Positions 32,991-43,634 of a stretch of 64,000 nucleotides of DNA are shown here, in pieces. Source of the stretch: Litoditis marina (lineage: Eukaryota; Nematoda; Chromadorea; Rhabditida; Rhabditidae); the NCBI GenBank assembly GCA_964036275.1, contig OZ038438.1:14677720-14741719 (forward strand). The letters run 5' to 3'. The notes below the pieces were generated by a model. That model was not told the origin of the DNA, ran no database searches, and saw nothing but the letters and a program-made list of their open reading frames with translations. The number at the start of each line of letters is the position of its first letter. The first letter of the stretch is position 1. The translations under genes were made by a program, and so were the position numbers.

Positions 32991-35879
32991 TCGACATCAA
33001 CTACAACAAACATTGGCCAGTTCTCATTTAGTATACATTTATCGTCGAATGAAGTAGGATAATATCACCCCACCTTAATCTCATGAACAAAATATCTCGT
33101 ACCCGTGTTTTGTAACGCAAAAACCCAGCTGAGAGCTAATTAGACGGAGACAGTCGTTATGAGAAACACGGAAGCGCACACAGTTTAGTTAGGCTGGATG
33201 AACAATTTCATTCAGATCATCTTCTGGTGGTGACCAACTAATAGTATATTATCTATCTCATTCATCCGCCAAAATTTATTGCACTAGTTTTCTCTCCGAA
33301 TTTATTATTCTCTATTATAGAGCAAATCAGCGTGTAATTGTTGGTGGCCACGTGCTTATTAAGCTTAACTATCTTCAAATTGACAACGTTGTCTCTACGT
33401 GCTGCTTCGGAGAAAGAAGCATTGTCACAGTGTGCTCAGCTAGCCGCGAAGTTGGAGTAAACATTAGACAAACTATAAACTTTAGTGTACTGTTTGCAGA
33501 GCAGACGGTCCGATTCGAAAATTCACTCTGATCCCTTTGAAGCGTCGGAGAATGACAATAATATTGACATCTTGCATGTTCTCCGATTTCTTCCGCCCCT
33601 TGCCTGTCAGTAGTAGTACAATATGCTCTCCCAATGGTCTCTGCTAGAACTCGTTATCAGGCATTTGACAACTCTATCTGACACCTCAATAGTAGCACGC
33701 CAGAAGGGAGGCGACCGTCTAATGTAACTCAAACATTCTCTCTCTCTTGCATTCTCTCTCTATCTCTTTCCCTTCCTCTCTCTCTCTCCATCTCGTTTAT
33801 GATGTTCACGAGTTTTTGCAATTGTGCAAGATGTCCTCTGTACAACCCTATTGCTGCCAGTCGAAATTGGATTGTTTTTATGTTGGGGCCAGGGTCTGTT
33901 TACTTCAATGCATGTTCATTTCGTGTTGGCATAACAACGCAGCGCCGTGAGTCTTTAAATCGACATATTTCCGCCTTTTTTCTTCCTATAATTTCATTGA
34001 CAGACCGTTCTTTCCAGAGAATCATTAGAGAACACGGAGTTCTCAGATTTCAAAAGTTGCCTTGCACATTGCTAACTTTGTAATTCTTCGCGCGCAGCAG
34101 ATGTATTTGAATTGAGAACGTTGTTGTGTGGCAGCGATTCGTTTGCTCAGTTGGAGTTAATTGGATAAATTTAGTCTATGACGTGGGTAATCCACTCACC
34201 GAAATGGGTTTACAGCCGAATTTTGCAACTGGCTAGATAGGAATTAGCAGACGGGAGCAGTTGATCATTGGATGAGCAAATTGGTATTGGCGGGGTTGAC
34301 CAATTTACGGGTGTTTTCTGTTTTGTACTGATCTCTGGGGGTTTCGTACATTTTTTTGTTACCTCCAATACATTTGATCGTGTTTGCCCGGCTTTTCTAC
34401 ATGTTTCCGATTCTGAATCTGTCGGTTTTGTCACTTTGATTTTAACCAATTATCGAAATGAGAAAAAGGTCTTTCGAAATAGCGTGTGGCACATGATCTA
34501 TTCTCTCTCCTGTACATCAATGCTAATTGACTATGTTTTGTGTCTGTTGTTGAGCAGTACACCAGTATTTGCTTAGCGCATCACCCGACTATCGCGAATT
34601 TCACTTTTTTCTCACAAAAAGTCACGTGAATCCTTCAGCTAACGCCCTGTTCTCTGCTTATTGTGGAGAATTCTCACACACTTACCAGCGGCCAATGGCA
34701 GAACTATTGATAAATCGACCGCAAATAAGAATAAACACTGCTGTAAAAAAGATAGCGACATGTCACTTAGAGGCCTCGCGATAAGGCACTTCATTGCCTC
34801 GTGAAGTTATTATCGAGACAGAAACCATGTCAAAACCGCATATTTCTACACTTCGTAGTGAGTTTATTTTTCGACTTTCTTAATGAGTGGAGTACAATTA
34901 TTTGTGATTTGAAAGTTGTTACAATTACGTGAACAAGAGTTGATATGCCAGCATATTGTAGACAGTTCAGAGCCATACTTCTCAATGTTTTTTTTCTGCG
35001 AGAACATTAACCCTACAGAACATAGTTTTTAGTTAGGAGGCAACGTTGGGAAGAAAGGAGTGCGAACTTTCAAACCTAAATATTTAAGTCCTCACTGAAG
35101 AGTGCATTTTGAGCGCATAAAAGGCATAATGATTTTTTCGGTGTCGTGAGGTGGCTAACCTTTGGTTTATTCGCGGCTTGTTCGCCACAGAATGTTGGCG
35201 ACATCGGTCGAAATCTCTCTAGTTTCAATGCAAACAATGCGTTTAGTGAGGAAACGCAGTTTCGCAATGATTTCAGTCCTAACCAACAGATGTGAACTAA
35301 ATTTGATCGTGTTTCACGAATTCTCTAGACTTCCATCTTAGTTCTAGATTATTCTCAACAGTATAAGAAAACACTCTGCCATTTGGTGAATTAGTAGTTT
35401 GGGAGTCTCACAAAATAGTTGATTCGAGTTTCTTAATAGTTGTATTACTCTCTCATTCGTAGTGTTCTGTCTTCTAGTTGTGAGATATTCGAGAAATGTA
35501 TCATTTTGTCCATTTGTGTAATTCGGATGAAAAGTGGAGTTGTATAAGAGGATCACTAGTTGATGCGTGCATTACAAAGATTGTTCTTGGGACGGACTTC
35601 GCCTCGAAATACATACTCTCACGCACACTAACCAATATACTTTTCAAAATTATATTGGGCCTACTTTTTTCCTTTTTCAATACAAAAATACGTGTAACTA
35701 CTATATCGTCTGCAGATATTCCGTTCTCTGATAGTAATGTATTTGTTCCTTATTCCCTACTATTTGGTTAATACAATCATTTTTCACTCCGTTATGTCGA
35801 AATTCCCGCGTTTTCCCTGTAGTCAAGGCAACATTCTGGAGTTAATTTCACCGGAAAATTGTCATATTATTCTCAAGCA

Positions 35880-38800
35880 ATGTCGTCCTTTCCAGATTCG
35901 AACTTTTCTGTCTCAGAACAACATCTGACCCAAATGGCCGACGAGCTTCAAGTAAGCGATTCAATGCTTTCTGAGTGCACACGGCGTGACGTGGCTTGAT
36001 AAGATTGTCGCCAAATATGTCAAAGAAACGGATGCAATTGCATTGGGGTGCCCAGCACATTCATTCAAACTATATTCACAGCCAGAACAGGGGAAAGAAC
36101 ATTATAAATTCCAGAAAAAAAACCAGTCGAGTGTGCAACTTTGAATTGTAGAGTAATATCGAAGTGTTTTGTTGGTAGACTAGGATAACGTGGCAAAAAT
36201 TGTTATTTGGGTGTCAGTTGAAGCGCGTCTTCATCTTTCACCGATAGGTTCGAACATCATGAAGCAGATAAATTTTTCGTATTTTAGACGATTCTGGAAG
36301 GACAGTCAGCGTCCTATTCTGATCAATCGAAAATATTGTGAAGCGTAAAAATAAATAGTTTGACGAAACCTGCGTTTTATGCGCACGTCACATAGATTAC
36401 CAAGTACAACGCAAAGGTGGAGGATGAAACTACACGCACAGCATAATGAGAACAACGTATATCGTTTGGTCCTCACCTGAACTAACTCCATATTAACACG
36501 TTATGATTATAATTTCTAGATGGTGGCCGTGCAGTCGCACAACTGCGGTGTGCTCCACGTCTACGTGCAGGGAGATCTGAACGACCGTGCCGGCAAGACC
36601 TTCGTGCTCACCTGCCACGACGTAGGAACCAACCGTGAGTTCACACCTTCCACCTAGATAGATAGATTTCTCCAGTAACTAAGTAGTTACTGTCCACTCT
36701 GGTAGATCCCTCCAATCATGGAAATGGGGACTACGTTTCGAGAAAAATAATAGTTTGCCCGGTTACGCGTATTACCTACTCACAAACGCATGTGTGACAG
36801 CATCCATAATAGGCGGTAAACACAAGAAAGTTGTATTGATTTGACAGGGATATAATCGAACCACGAAAGAAAAATGTGTATTTCCGAATTCGACTCTCGT
36901 CGAAAACCCCATTATACACCTACTCACAAACGCATGTGTGACAGCATCCATAATAGGCGGTAAACACAAGAAAGTTGTATTGATTTGACAGGGATATAAT
37001 CGAACCACGAAAGAAAAATGTGTATTTCCGAATTCGACTCTCGTCGAAAACCCCATTATACAATTTCTTGCGACAAATCGTAGTACTTCCTGTTGAAGAA
37101 TGTCTAGTTGACTTCATATGCATGTGATATTTTATTTGCGGCGGCACGAGAAAGTGGCCGATGGCCATTGAACAGCTCGCTTGCTGAGCTGAATCGAAAC
37201 GACGTAAACAAGCTCGGGCGGCAAGGATAAACATTCTTCCCAGCACATGACATGTATTTTATATTCAGAAGGGCCAGTCGGGAATAGAATACTTGCAGAG
37301 CATAGTCCACATCAATCCTACCGATACTCTTACAGTACACACTAGAATTGTTTCTAAATAGTGCCGAAGTGTTGAATTTTTCAATAACAATTTGAAACGC
37401 ATTACTTGTAAATGCTAACTTGATTTTATTCTAAATGTTCAGACAAGTCGTTTGTGCGTTTCGTGAATCATCCTTCGATGAATGATGTCCGGAACAAGGC
37501 CATTTTCCTGCACGTGTGCATTCCCGGACAGGAGAACGGAGCCGCCGACTACATGGGAGAGTGAGTAGAATGAAAGCGACACATTCGTTTTCACGGCAAC
37601 TATTTCAGCCGTGTGTTACTTCATTGAGAGAATAACATAATCGGAGTGAATGAGAAAAAAATTGGGGTGAGTGAGCGTTGTTACCAGCTCATGCAGTACC
37701 ACACAGATACCGGGAATCGAACTGGACTAATTTGTAGCATCAACCGAACGCTACCCATTTGACCACATAGTTCTTCTCATTCTTAGTTAGACTTTGGCAG
37801 CGTGACAATAAAATGGCGGATAAGTGTTCATGACTTCAACTAGGGCGTTTTTCATGGGATAGTGTATATTATGATGCCTGAGTACTGCCTGCCGACAACG
37901 GTATCTCATGACCAGTCTACATTAAACAAATTAGTTAATGTTAATGGTTCCCAACTTGGTGTACAAGTAAGTACAACTTGATAGATCCTGAAATTGATTG
38001 CCCTGTTTCAATGACTCAACTGAGGTTTGTGCAAAGTATATATTCCTTGCTTATGAGATTTTTCCAGATTCCCAAGCCTCGACAAAATCGGAGAGGATCT
38101 TGTGTGTGTTCTCGAAAAATTCGAAATCAAGGTGATTATAAGTTCTAAACAGAGCAATTTGGCTATGAAACAGCGGTTAACGGTGTTTTCAAACAATTTA
38201 CACGGTATGGATACTTAATCAAATCATCGGATGTTGACTAGACACTCACACACATTTTTTAATGTTAAGTGGTCTCTGTGTTTTTGGCTCATAGTGAGAT
38301 TGATTCACTTTAATGCCACTGTAAATTCTCAAAACTCGACTGATAGACGGAATCAAACTGTTTTTGTACTTTCCACTCTCACTCTCAACATATTTCAGTC
38401 TTGCATTGCCTTCGGAGAGGGTGCTGGAGCCAATGTCATCTGTCGTTTTGCGGTTAGTTAAAAAATGCGGGGCTGGGAAATGGGAGTACTGTTTTGAATG
38501 GAATTATTTCTATTGGTTTCGATCCAACTTGGATATAATGACTTGATTAAGAAATGCAATGTAGAGTGTACACAGTCTTTCTCACTTACTATATAACGCC
38601 CATTTATAACTACTTACGGTATGCTATTGAAACTGCACGGAAAGCAAGTTTTCAAACTGCACGGAAAGCAACCTCGCTGTATTGTTAGCTGACCTAACAA
38701 ATGTGAATGCATATTTCCGAAAAGACCTGATATTATTAGAAAAGGGCATTTAAACTAAGAATACATTTTAAATAAATTTAAATTTAGATGGAGTTCCCCA

Positions 38801-41509
38801 ACCGTATCATGGGAATCATTCTGGTTCATTGCACATCCACCACTGCCGGAATCATCGAATACTGTAAAGAAAAGGTATAGTTCACAATATGTTAAGATGT
38901 ACAACAGAATAGTCATTACCAATGCGTAGAAAAGTGAAACTAATGTATTTGAAAAAAATTCAGGCGTGTCTCTATGTATGATTCGTTTCACAGTAGTTAT
39001 AGTACTCATATAAAACAATCAGTTGAGTTAAATAACAAAGTAGTTTACCCTTCCTCATTTAGGTCATGAATCTTCGTCTCGAAAACGACATTATGACCGA
39101 TGGTGCATGGGACTACATGATCACTCACAAGTTTGGCGCCGTAAGTTTTTCATATTCTCTCCGATCACCAGATGTTCAGCTGAATTCCACCGTTGTCTGT
39201 CTCACAAATGTCACAATTATACATATGAAACACTTTTTCATTGGCTGCATTATACGAAGACAGTTTTACCAGCACATTTACTGTAATAGGATTCCATGCT
39301 CTGTCAAGAAAATCCCAACTGTTTTATTTTCAAAATCTCGCTCTTCAGGGTGCAGACGTGAGTTTGAAAAGCATGTGCGTAAAATGAATGCGACGTGATG
39401 CTTTCCCAAACAACAATATCAACAACAACAATCTAATGCATAGCTCAAACTGTCGTTTATTTACCCCCAACCCTCTCTCCTGCTTGTTTATTTGCTGCTT
39501 TCCCCTTCTAAACTTACTTACAGAACCCTCCTCTTTCATAAGTAACACGAGCAAAAGGTTTTTGGGTCGGATCCACCGATAACCCGTTTTGGACATCTAA
39601 CCGGATGCTAAAAATCTTCTAGGATCTCTCGATCGTACATTTCTGTTAAACCTTCCTAGTAGCACGAACTGTGCGAATTCACATCCTCAGTTCTGAAAGA
39701 TGTAGCCATATCGAGATCTGTGTTGGTATTTTGCGGTATTTGAAGTTGCAATGTTCACGGGTGTCACTATTCGTTAGCAGTGTCTGCATGGTTGATCTTC
39801 ATTTTCTGTTGCCAGCTATGCTGGTAGCAGGTCGTCTTTTTGCACAGCGTGGAGCGTATTCTAGCCATCTATCACTCTCGCTTACATTACGCGGTCTCCC
39901 CATCTCAAATGTGATCCAGGAAAACTAACGACGAGCATGAATTGTGCATTTATGTTATTAGATCCGGTGAACGTCGATTTATTCGCCTGAATCAGGGTTT
40001 ATCCTTTTTGTTGTCAAATCGAGCAGCAGCACCGACAGCCATCCAATACATTGCGGTGCAAGATACAGCAATGTGTTGTACGATCGATAGTTATGTTTTG
40101 CGTGCTGGGCTGATGTTTCTGCTCGGTCTGGCTGAAGAGAAAAACCCTACCGGAGCAGCGGAAGGAGCATAACCCGCTCGATTTTCAGAGCGACAAGAAG
40201 GAGCGTCAGAGCTACATCGATGAGCTGAAGGCCACTTTGAACCCGCGAAATCTCAGCAAATATCTGGTCGCCTTCACGAAGAGAACCGACCTGAGCAGCA
40301 CTATTGGAGTGAAACTTGATACGTAAGTTTTTGGTTGAAGATAACTGGAAGTCAAAAAAATTACTCCGCTGACAATATTGAATGCAATGTCAATCCGATT
40401 TATGATTATTTGTGCGTTTTCATACTTCCAAACAATTATTTGTTGCGAAGTTGAGGTTTTCTCTCATTTATCTCCAACTACATTCAAGTTCAAAAGCTTT
40501 CAGTGTTGACGCCCTTCTGGTGACTGGCTCCCGCGCCTCTCACCTGCACACCGTCTATACCACCCACAAGTCGATGAACAAGAAGAAGACCACCCTTCTC
40601 GTTGTGGACAATGTCGCTGATGTCATGGCCGAAGCGGTACGTAGATGAGCTCTAGCTAGTAATGTAACTGCTGTTTTCACGCTAACAAAACACGTCATTA
40701 ATTTCGGAAAGTGTGTTGAATTGAAAATAATTAAAGCAGTGTGATCTCTGTAAGTCCCATAGACCTTACCATGTTTGCAGACCCGGAAACATGATGCCAA
40801 TATTTCACCACAGTCTCTTCCTTTTTTGTAAATGAACTTTATGAATTACTAGTTAGCTGGAGATTAGTATTTGTGATTTCAGCCGGACAACCTGGCTCGT
40901 TCATTCATTCTGCTGTGCAAGGGATGTGGTGTTCTGAACGGTGTTGCTATTCCCGGAATGGAGAGACAACGCACACTCAGCAGGTATAGTTAATAAATAT
41001 ATATACCTGAATTATGGTATATATTATACCTGAATTATGTTATAGCGAGATACTTCTTTTCCATTCTTTATAAACTTGAAATGGAGTTTAACGCAGTGTG
41101 CTAGTCAACGCCAGGCACGCATGTGCAAGACTTCTAGTTATATCTTTTGTTATCTAATCATAACCTTATAATTCTGTTGCCAGTCTTGAAGATCAGTGAT
41201 CATATTTACTTGTGTAGCAGTGTTCAGTGTGAATGGATTAGTGTGCCTGATAATCAGAATCCTTGTTCTTACATATTCAAGTTACTTTGATAGGTGGTAG
41301 AATTAGGTACCATCTAATTTGGAGAAAAACTAAAAATGAAATATTTTCGAAAATAGTGTGCTGGAATGAAGAAGCTCAACGTATTTGTGAGAAAATGTTG
41401 GGTGCGCTTCCATTTGTAACCAAATTCATTCAGCTCCATGGAAGAGGCCGACCGCCCACGTCGTCTTTCCGTCACACAACCTCAACTACCCCCAGTTCCC
41501 TCCAACTAA
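35880..41509 (+). CDS. NDRG-family alpha/beta-hydrolase-fold protein
   Basis: Eleven exons join in phase to 343 residues: 35880-35951, 36520-36634, 37443-37560, 38068-38131, 38399-38452, 38788-38874, 39063-39140, 40189-40322, 40504-40636, 40883-40983 and 41434-41509 (TAA). The product matches the N-myc downstream-regulated gene family. Landmarks are LTCHDVGTNHKSFVRFVNHP, a nucleophile-elbow equivalent IAFGEGAGANVICRFA, GIILVHCTSTTAGIIEYCKEK, KATLNPRNLSKYLVAFTKRTDL, DALLVTGSRASHLHTV, and a C-terminal ADRPRRLSVTQPQLPPVP. The elbow has Gly/Ala where a hydrolase would have Ser, as in other NDRGs, so it is probably non-catalytic. The basic RRLS tail motif corresponds to the phosphorylated C-terminal region of the family. 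The first exon, MSSFPDSNFSVSEQHLTQMA, is short and specific. Family members act in stress, differentiation and endosomal traffic. Confidence 0.93.
36774..37061. repeat. 144-bp perfect tandem duplication
   Basis: Two abutting copies (36774-36917 and 36918-37061) are identical by eye. The unit starts ACCTACTCACAAACGCATG and ends CCCCATTATAC. It lies in the second intron of the NDRG gene. The unit includes AATCGAACC, a partial B-box complement, but no full tRNA-like head. Because 144 is a multiple of three, open frames run through both copies; this does not make them coding. Confidence 0.9.
37690..37785 (-). repeat. tRNA-like SINE copy
   Basis: On the minus strand, ATGTGGTCAAATGGGTAGCG resembles an A-box/D-arm. 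About 30 bases later AGTTCGATTCCC is a B-box with one change, near 37713-37724. The tail does not match the ACAGAAATTT tail of the copies at 1336 and 42852, so it may belong to a different tRNA-derived family or be a tRNA pseudogene. Confidence 0.5.
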
Positions 41510-42514
41510 GACCACCCAAGATTTATTTTGTTTGAAACAAAAGTAGTTGAATTTTTTCGTTCAAACCTAGAGATACATTTAATAATTTGTAATATATAGT
41601 TGACGTTCCGACCAGAACGTACAATTTGATGCCCGTTAGCTTTATTTACAACTCTTTATTTGTTTCCATAAGATTCCATCCTCAGATTCTAACCTTTGTC
41701 TCGAATAGCAGTTTTCTTTGTTGACTAACTTGTACTGATACTCTTTTGTTTGTTCTCGATCACTGCTCTGTATAAAAGTACTTGCGATAGTTTACGTCGT
41801 CATTCAATAATCGAAAACAACCGTTATTAGACACGAACTGAAGAAAACATGGAGAAACTGATAGTGTTTTCTCATCTAATGATCAGTTTCATGGAAACAG
41901 ATGTACCAAAACGGTATTTTCATTTCGTTGTAATTCTGTACAATATTATTTGACATGTGAAGAGACGAAAGTCATACAAATGAGCACAGATAAAAGGTCA
42001 AACGTATCAGATATACCCTACACGGTGACAACATAGAACCAATAAATGAGATAAGGAAGACAAACATAAGTGTTTGGCTGAAAAGGTAGGTCTGGATTAT
42101 TTTGATTTGAGTAGAAAACCTTAAGTCGTTAAAGGAGGCGAAGTGTTGTACAAAGCAAGTAAAGGGTTGAGAATATGTTATATTTGAATACTCTGACTAT
42201 CTTTTTCAGTTCTGAATTAACAATAAAAATGTGTTTTGACTTAATATTGTTGAAGAACAACGTGTGATCAGAGAATATATTACATCGCGTTGTCTTTACA
42301 GGCAAATTACGAACTGCCAGAGGGGGGGGGGGGGCAGAGAGAAAGGTTCCATGTAAACATAATAATTGAATAAAGATTCTAAGATCCAAACTTACCGGAA
42401 GAGAAACAAGTGATGGAAAGTTTCTCATATAATAAACTACCACATTTTCATGGTGATGAAGCCCGTAATAACGTGAAGACGAATCAATTACATTCTGCCA
42501 GATCTTACGCTCTG
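41510..42514. other. Convergent intergenic region
   Basis: Here the plus-strand NDRG gene and the minus-strand four-helix protein gene end tail to tail. No clear AATAAA was found for either within the first 100 bases; AATAAT near 41580 is a possible NDRG signal. A G13 run sits at 42322-42334. No other gene is seen. Confidence 0.5.
42322..42334 (+). repeat. Run of 13 G residues
   Basis: An uninterrupted G13 tract lies between the two convergent genes, about 180 bases beyond the stop of the minus-strand gene. Confidence 0.9.
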
Positions 42515-43634
42515 CTAAACTTCCTCTTCTCGGTCAACACCGTTGTATTCTTGTTTTTCCTTCAGAAATCTGTAGGATCGAAGGGCGACAGTCAGAAACC
42601 ATGTCTCTAATACCACCAGAGCCAATGTGAAAAATATCTCCACCACGATCAGTAATTCTTCCTCTGGAATCAAATTCAAACCTAGTTTGAGGTAAATATC
42701 ACAGGCATAACGGAAGTTTCTATCGAACATATCGATAGGAGCATTATAGTCGTCGCCAACGAAAAGGTGAGAGGGTACTGTATATCTCACTTTCCGCTGT
42801 GTACGCTGTACGCACACATGTCTTCGATTCCAAAGGTTCCCTGTACTCTAATAGCGCAGTGGTTAGCGCACTGCTACGTTTGCTAGCAGGTTCGATTTCG
42901 ACGAGAAACAGAAATTTATAAATTTGGCACCCACTATATGTCGATACTAACATGTGGATAGTAAGGGCGAAAGAGAACAATGTTCCGTTTTCGAGTAGTT
43001 TTCTATATACTATGTTGCTTCTTTGTAACAGTTAGGTAGCAAGCGCAGAAACCTGGAAACCATACATGTGTCCCAACTTTCTCATTTCCTGACGCGCTTT
43101 ACAAATTTCGAATAAGTCGATAGGTGAATAAGTTAATAAATATACCAGTATAAGACAAACCGAGAGTATTGTATCCATCATGATCGGGATCATCGAGTAT
43201 TCCTGCTTTGAGACCCATGATCAGGGCTAGAAACACGATGAATAGTATTGATGTGGAGATAGTCTGTAGAATAAATTCATTTATTCCATCACTTTGTTTT
43301 CAGATAAGATATTTTTCTCACGTAATTTAACAGGGTAAACGTGTTAGGTAACGTACCTGACAGATGAGATGAGTGAACATCATTGTTCGATTCTCAATCT
43401 TCACCGCAATTAAAAGAATGATAGAGGCGGCCAGATAGAGCGAACAGAAGGCCATCTCGAAGTAGGCCTCCCAACTATATTTATTTCCATCGATAAAAGC
43501 TCTAACTAACAACGTCAATAACACAGAAGAAATCACGAAATGAATAATGGATATGGCCAGGCATCCAGTCTGAAAAAATACAGATTTTCTCCCGCAGCAG
43601 TAAGGTGAAGTTGGTTCCACGCTATAGACACACA
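42515..43634 (-). CDS. Four-helix membrane protein, LAPTM-like (5' partial)
   Basis: Three exons on the minus strand join in phase: about 43634-43357, 43263-43146 and 42777-42515 (TAG). They give about 215 residues. The frame starts in VEPTSPYCCGRKSVFFQTGC, which resembles the Cys-rich segment before helix 1 in LAPTM proteins. Four hydrophobic segments follow: LAISIIHFVISSVLLTLLV, an FCSLYLAASIILLIAV segment, SILFIVFLALIMGL, and a last one, LIVVEIFFTLALVVLETWFL, ending in a SYRFLKEKQEY tail. A long polar loop with many Asp residues separates helices 3 and 4. The layout fits lysosomal/endosomal LAPTM4/5-type tetraspans or a related nematode-only family; I cannot choose. The first exon with the start codon was not identified; an acceptor (CTACAG) ends just before the given start. 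Confidence 0.6.
42852..42938 (+). repeat. SINE-like tRNA-derived repeat, copy 2
   Basis: TAGCGCAGTGGTTAGCGC (from 42852) is a good A-box, GGTTCGATTTC (42889-42899) a near-perfect B-box, and the tail ACAGAAATTT then TAAATTTGGCACCCACTATA matches copy 1 at 1336-1442. It lies in an intron of the four-helix protein gene, in opposite orientation to that gene. Confidence 0.7.

Larger units (their letters stand above)
30166..35879. other. Long gap, repeats and no confident gene
   Basis: Pyrimidine-rich runs lie at about 30490-30545 and 33738-33795 (CT-repeats). A tRNA-like segment with A- and B-box lies at 31407-31474. Two copies of the TATGTTGCCC dispersed repeat lie at 32395-32510 and 32910-32990. 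A 129-codon frame at 31432-31821 begins inside the tRNA-like segment and has no splice or family support. If the exon at 30016 is real, this whole stretch is an intron. Confidence 0.4.

Noticed and set aside
36772..37246. Minus-strand frames across the 144-bp tandem repeat
   Set aside because: The frames stay open only because the repeat unit is a multiple of three; the same 47 residues occur twice and match no protein.
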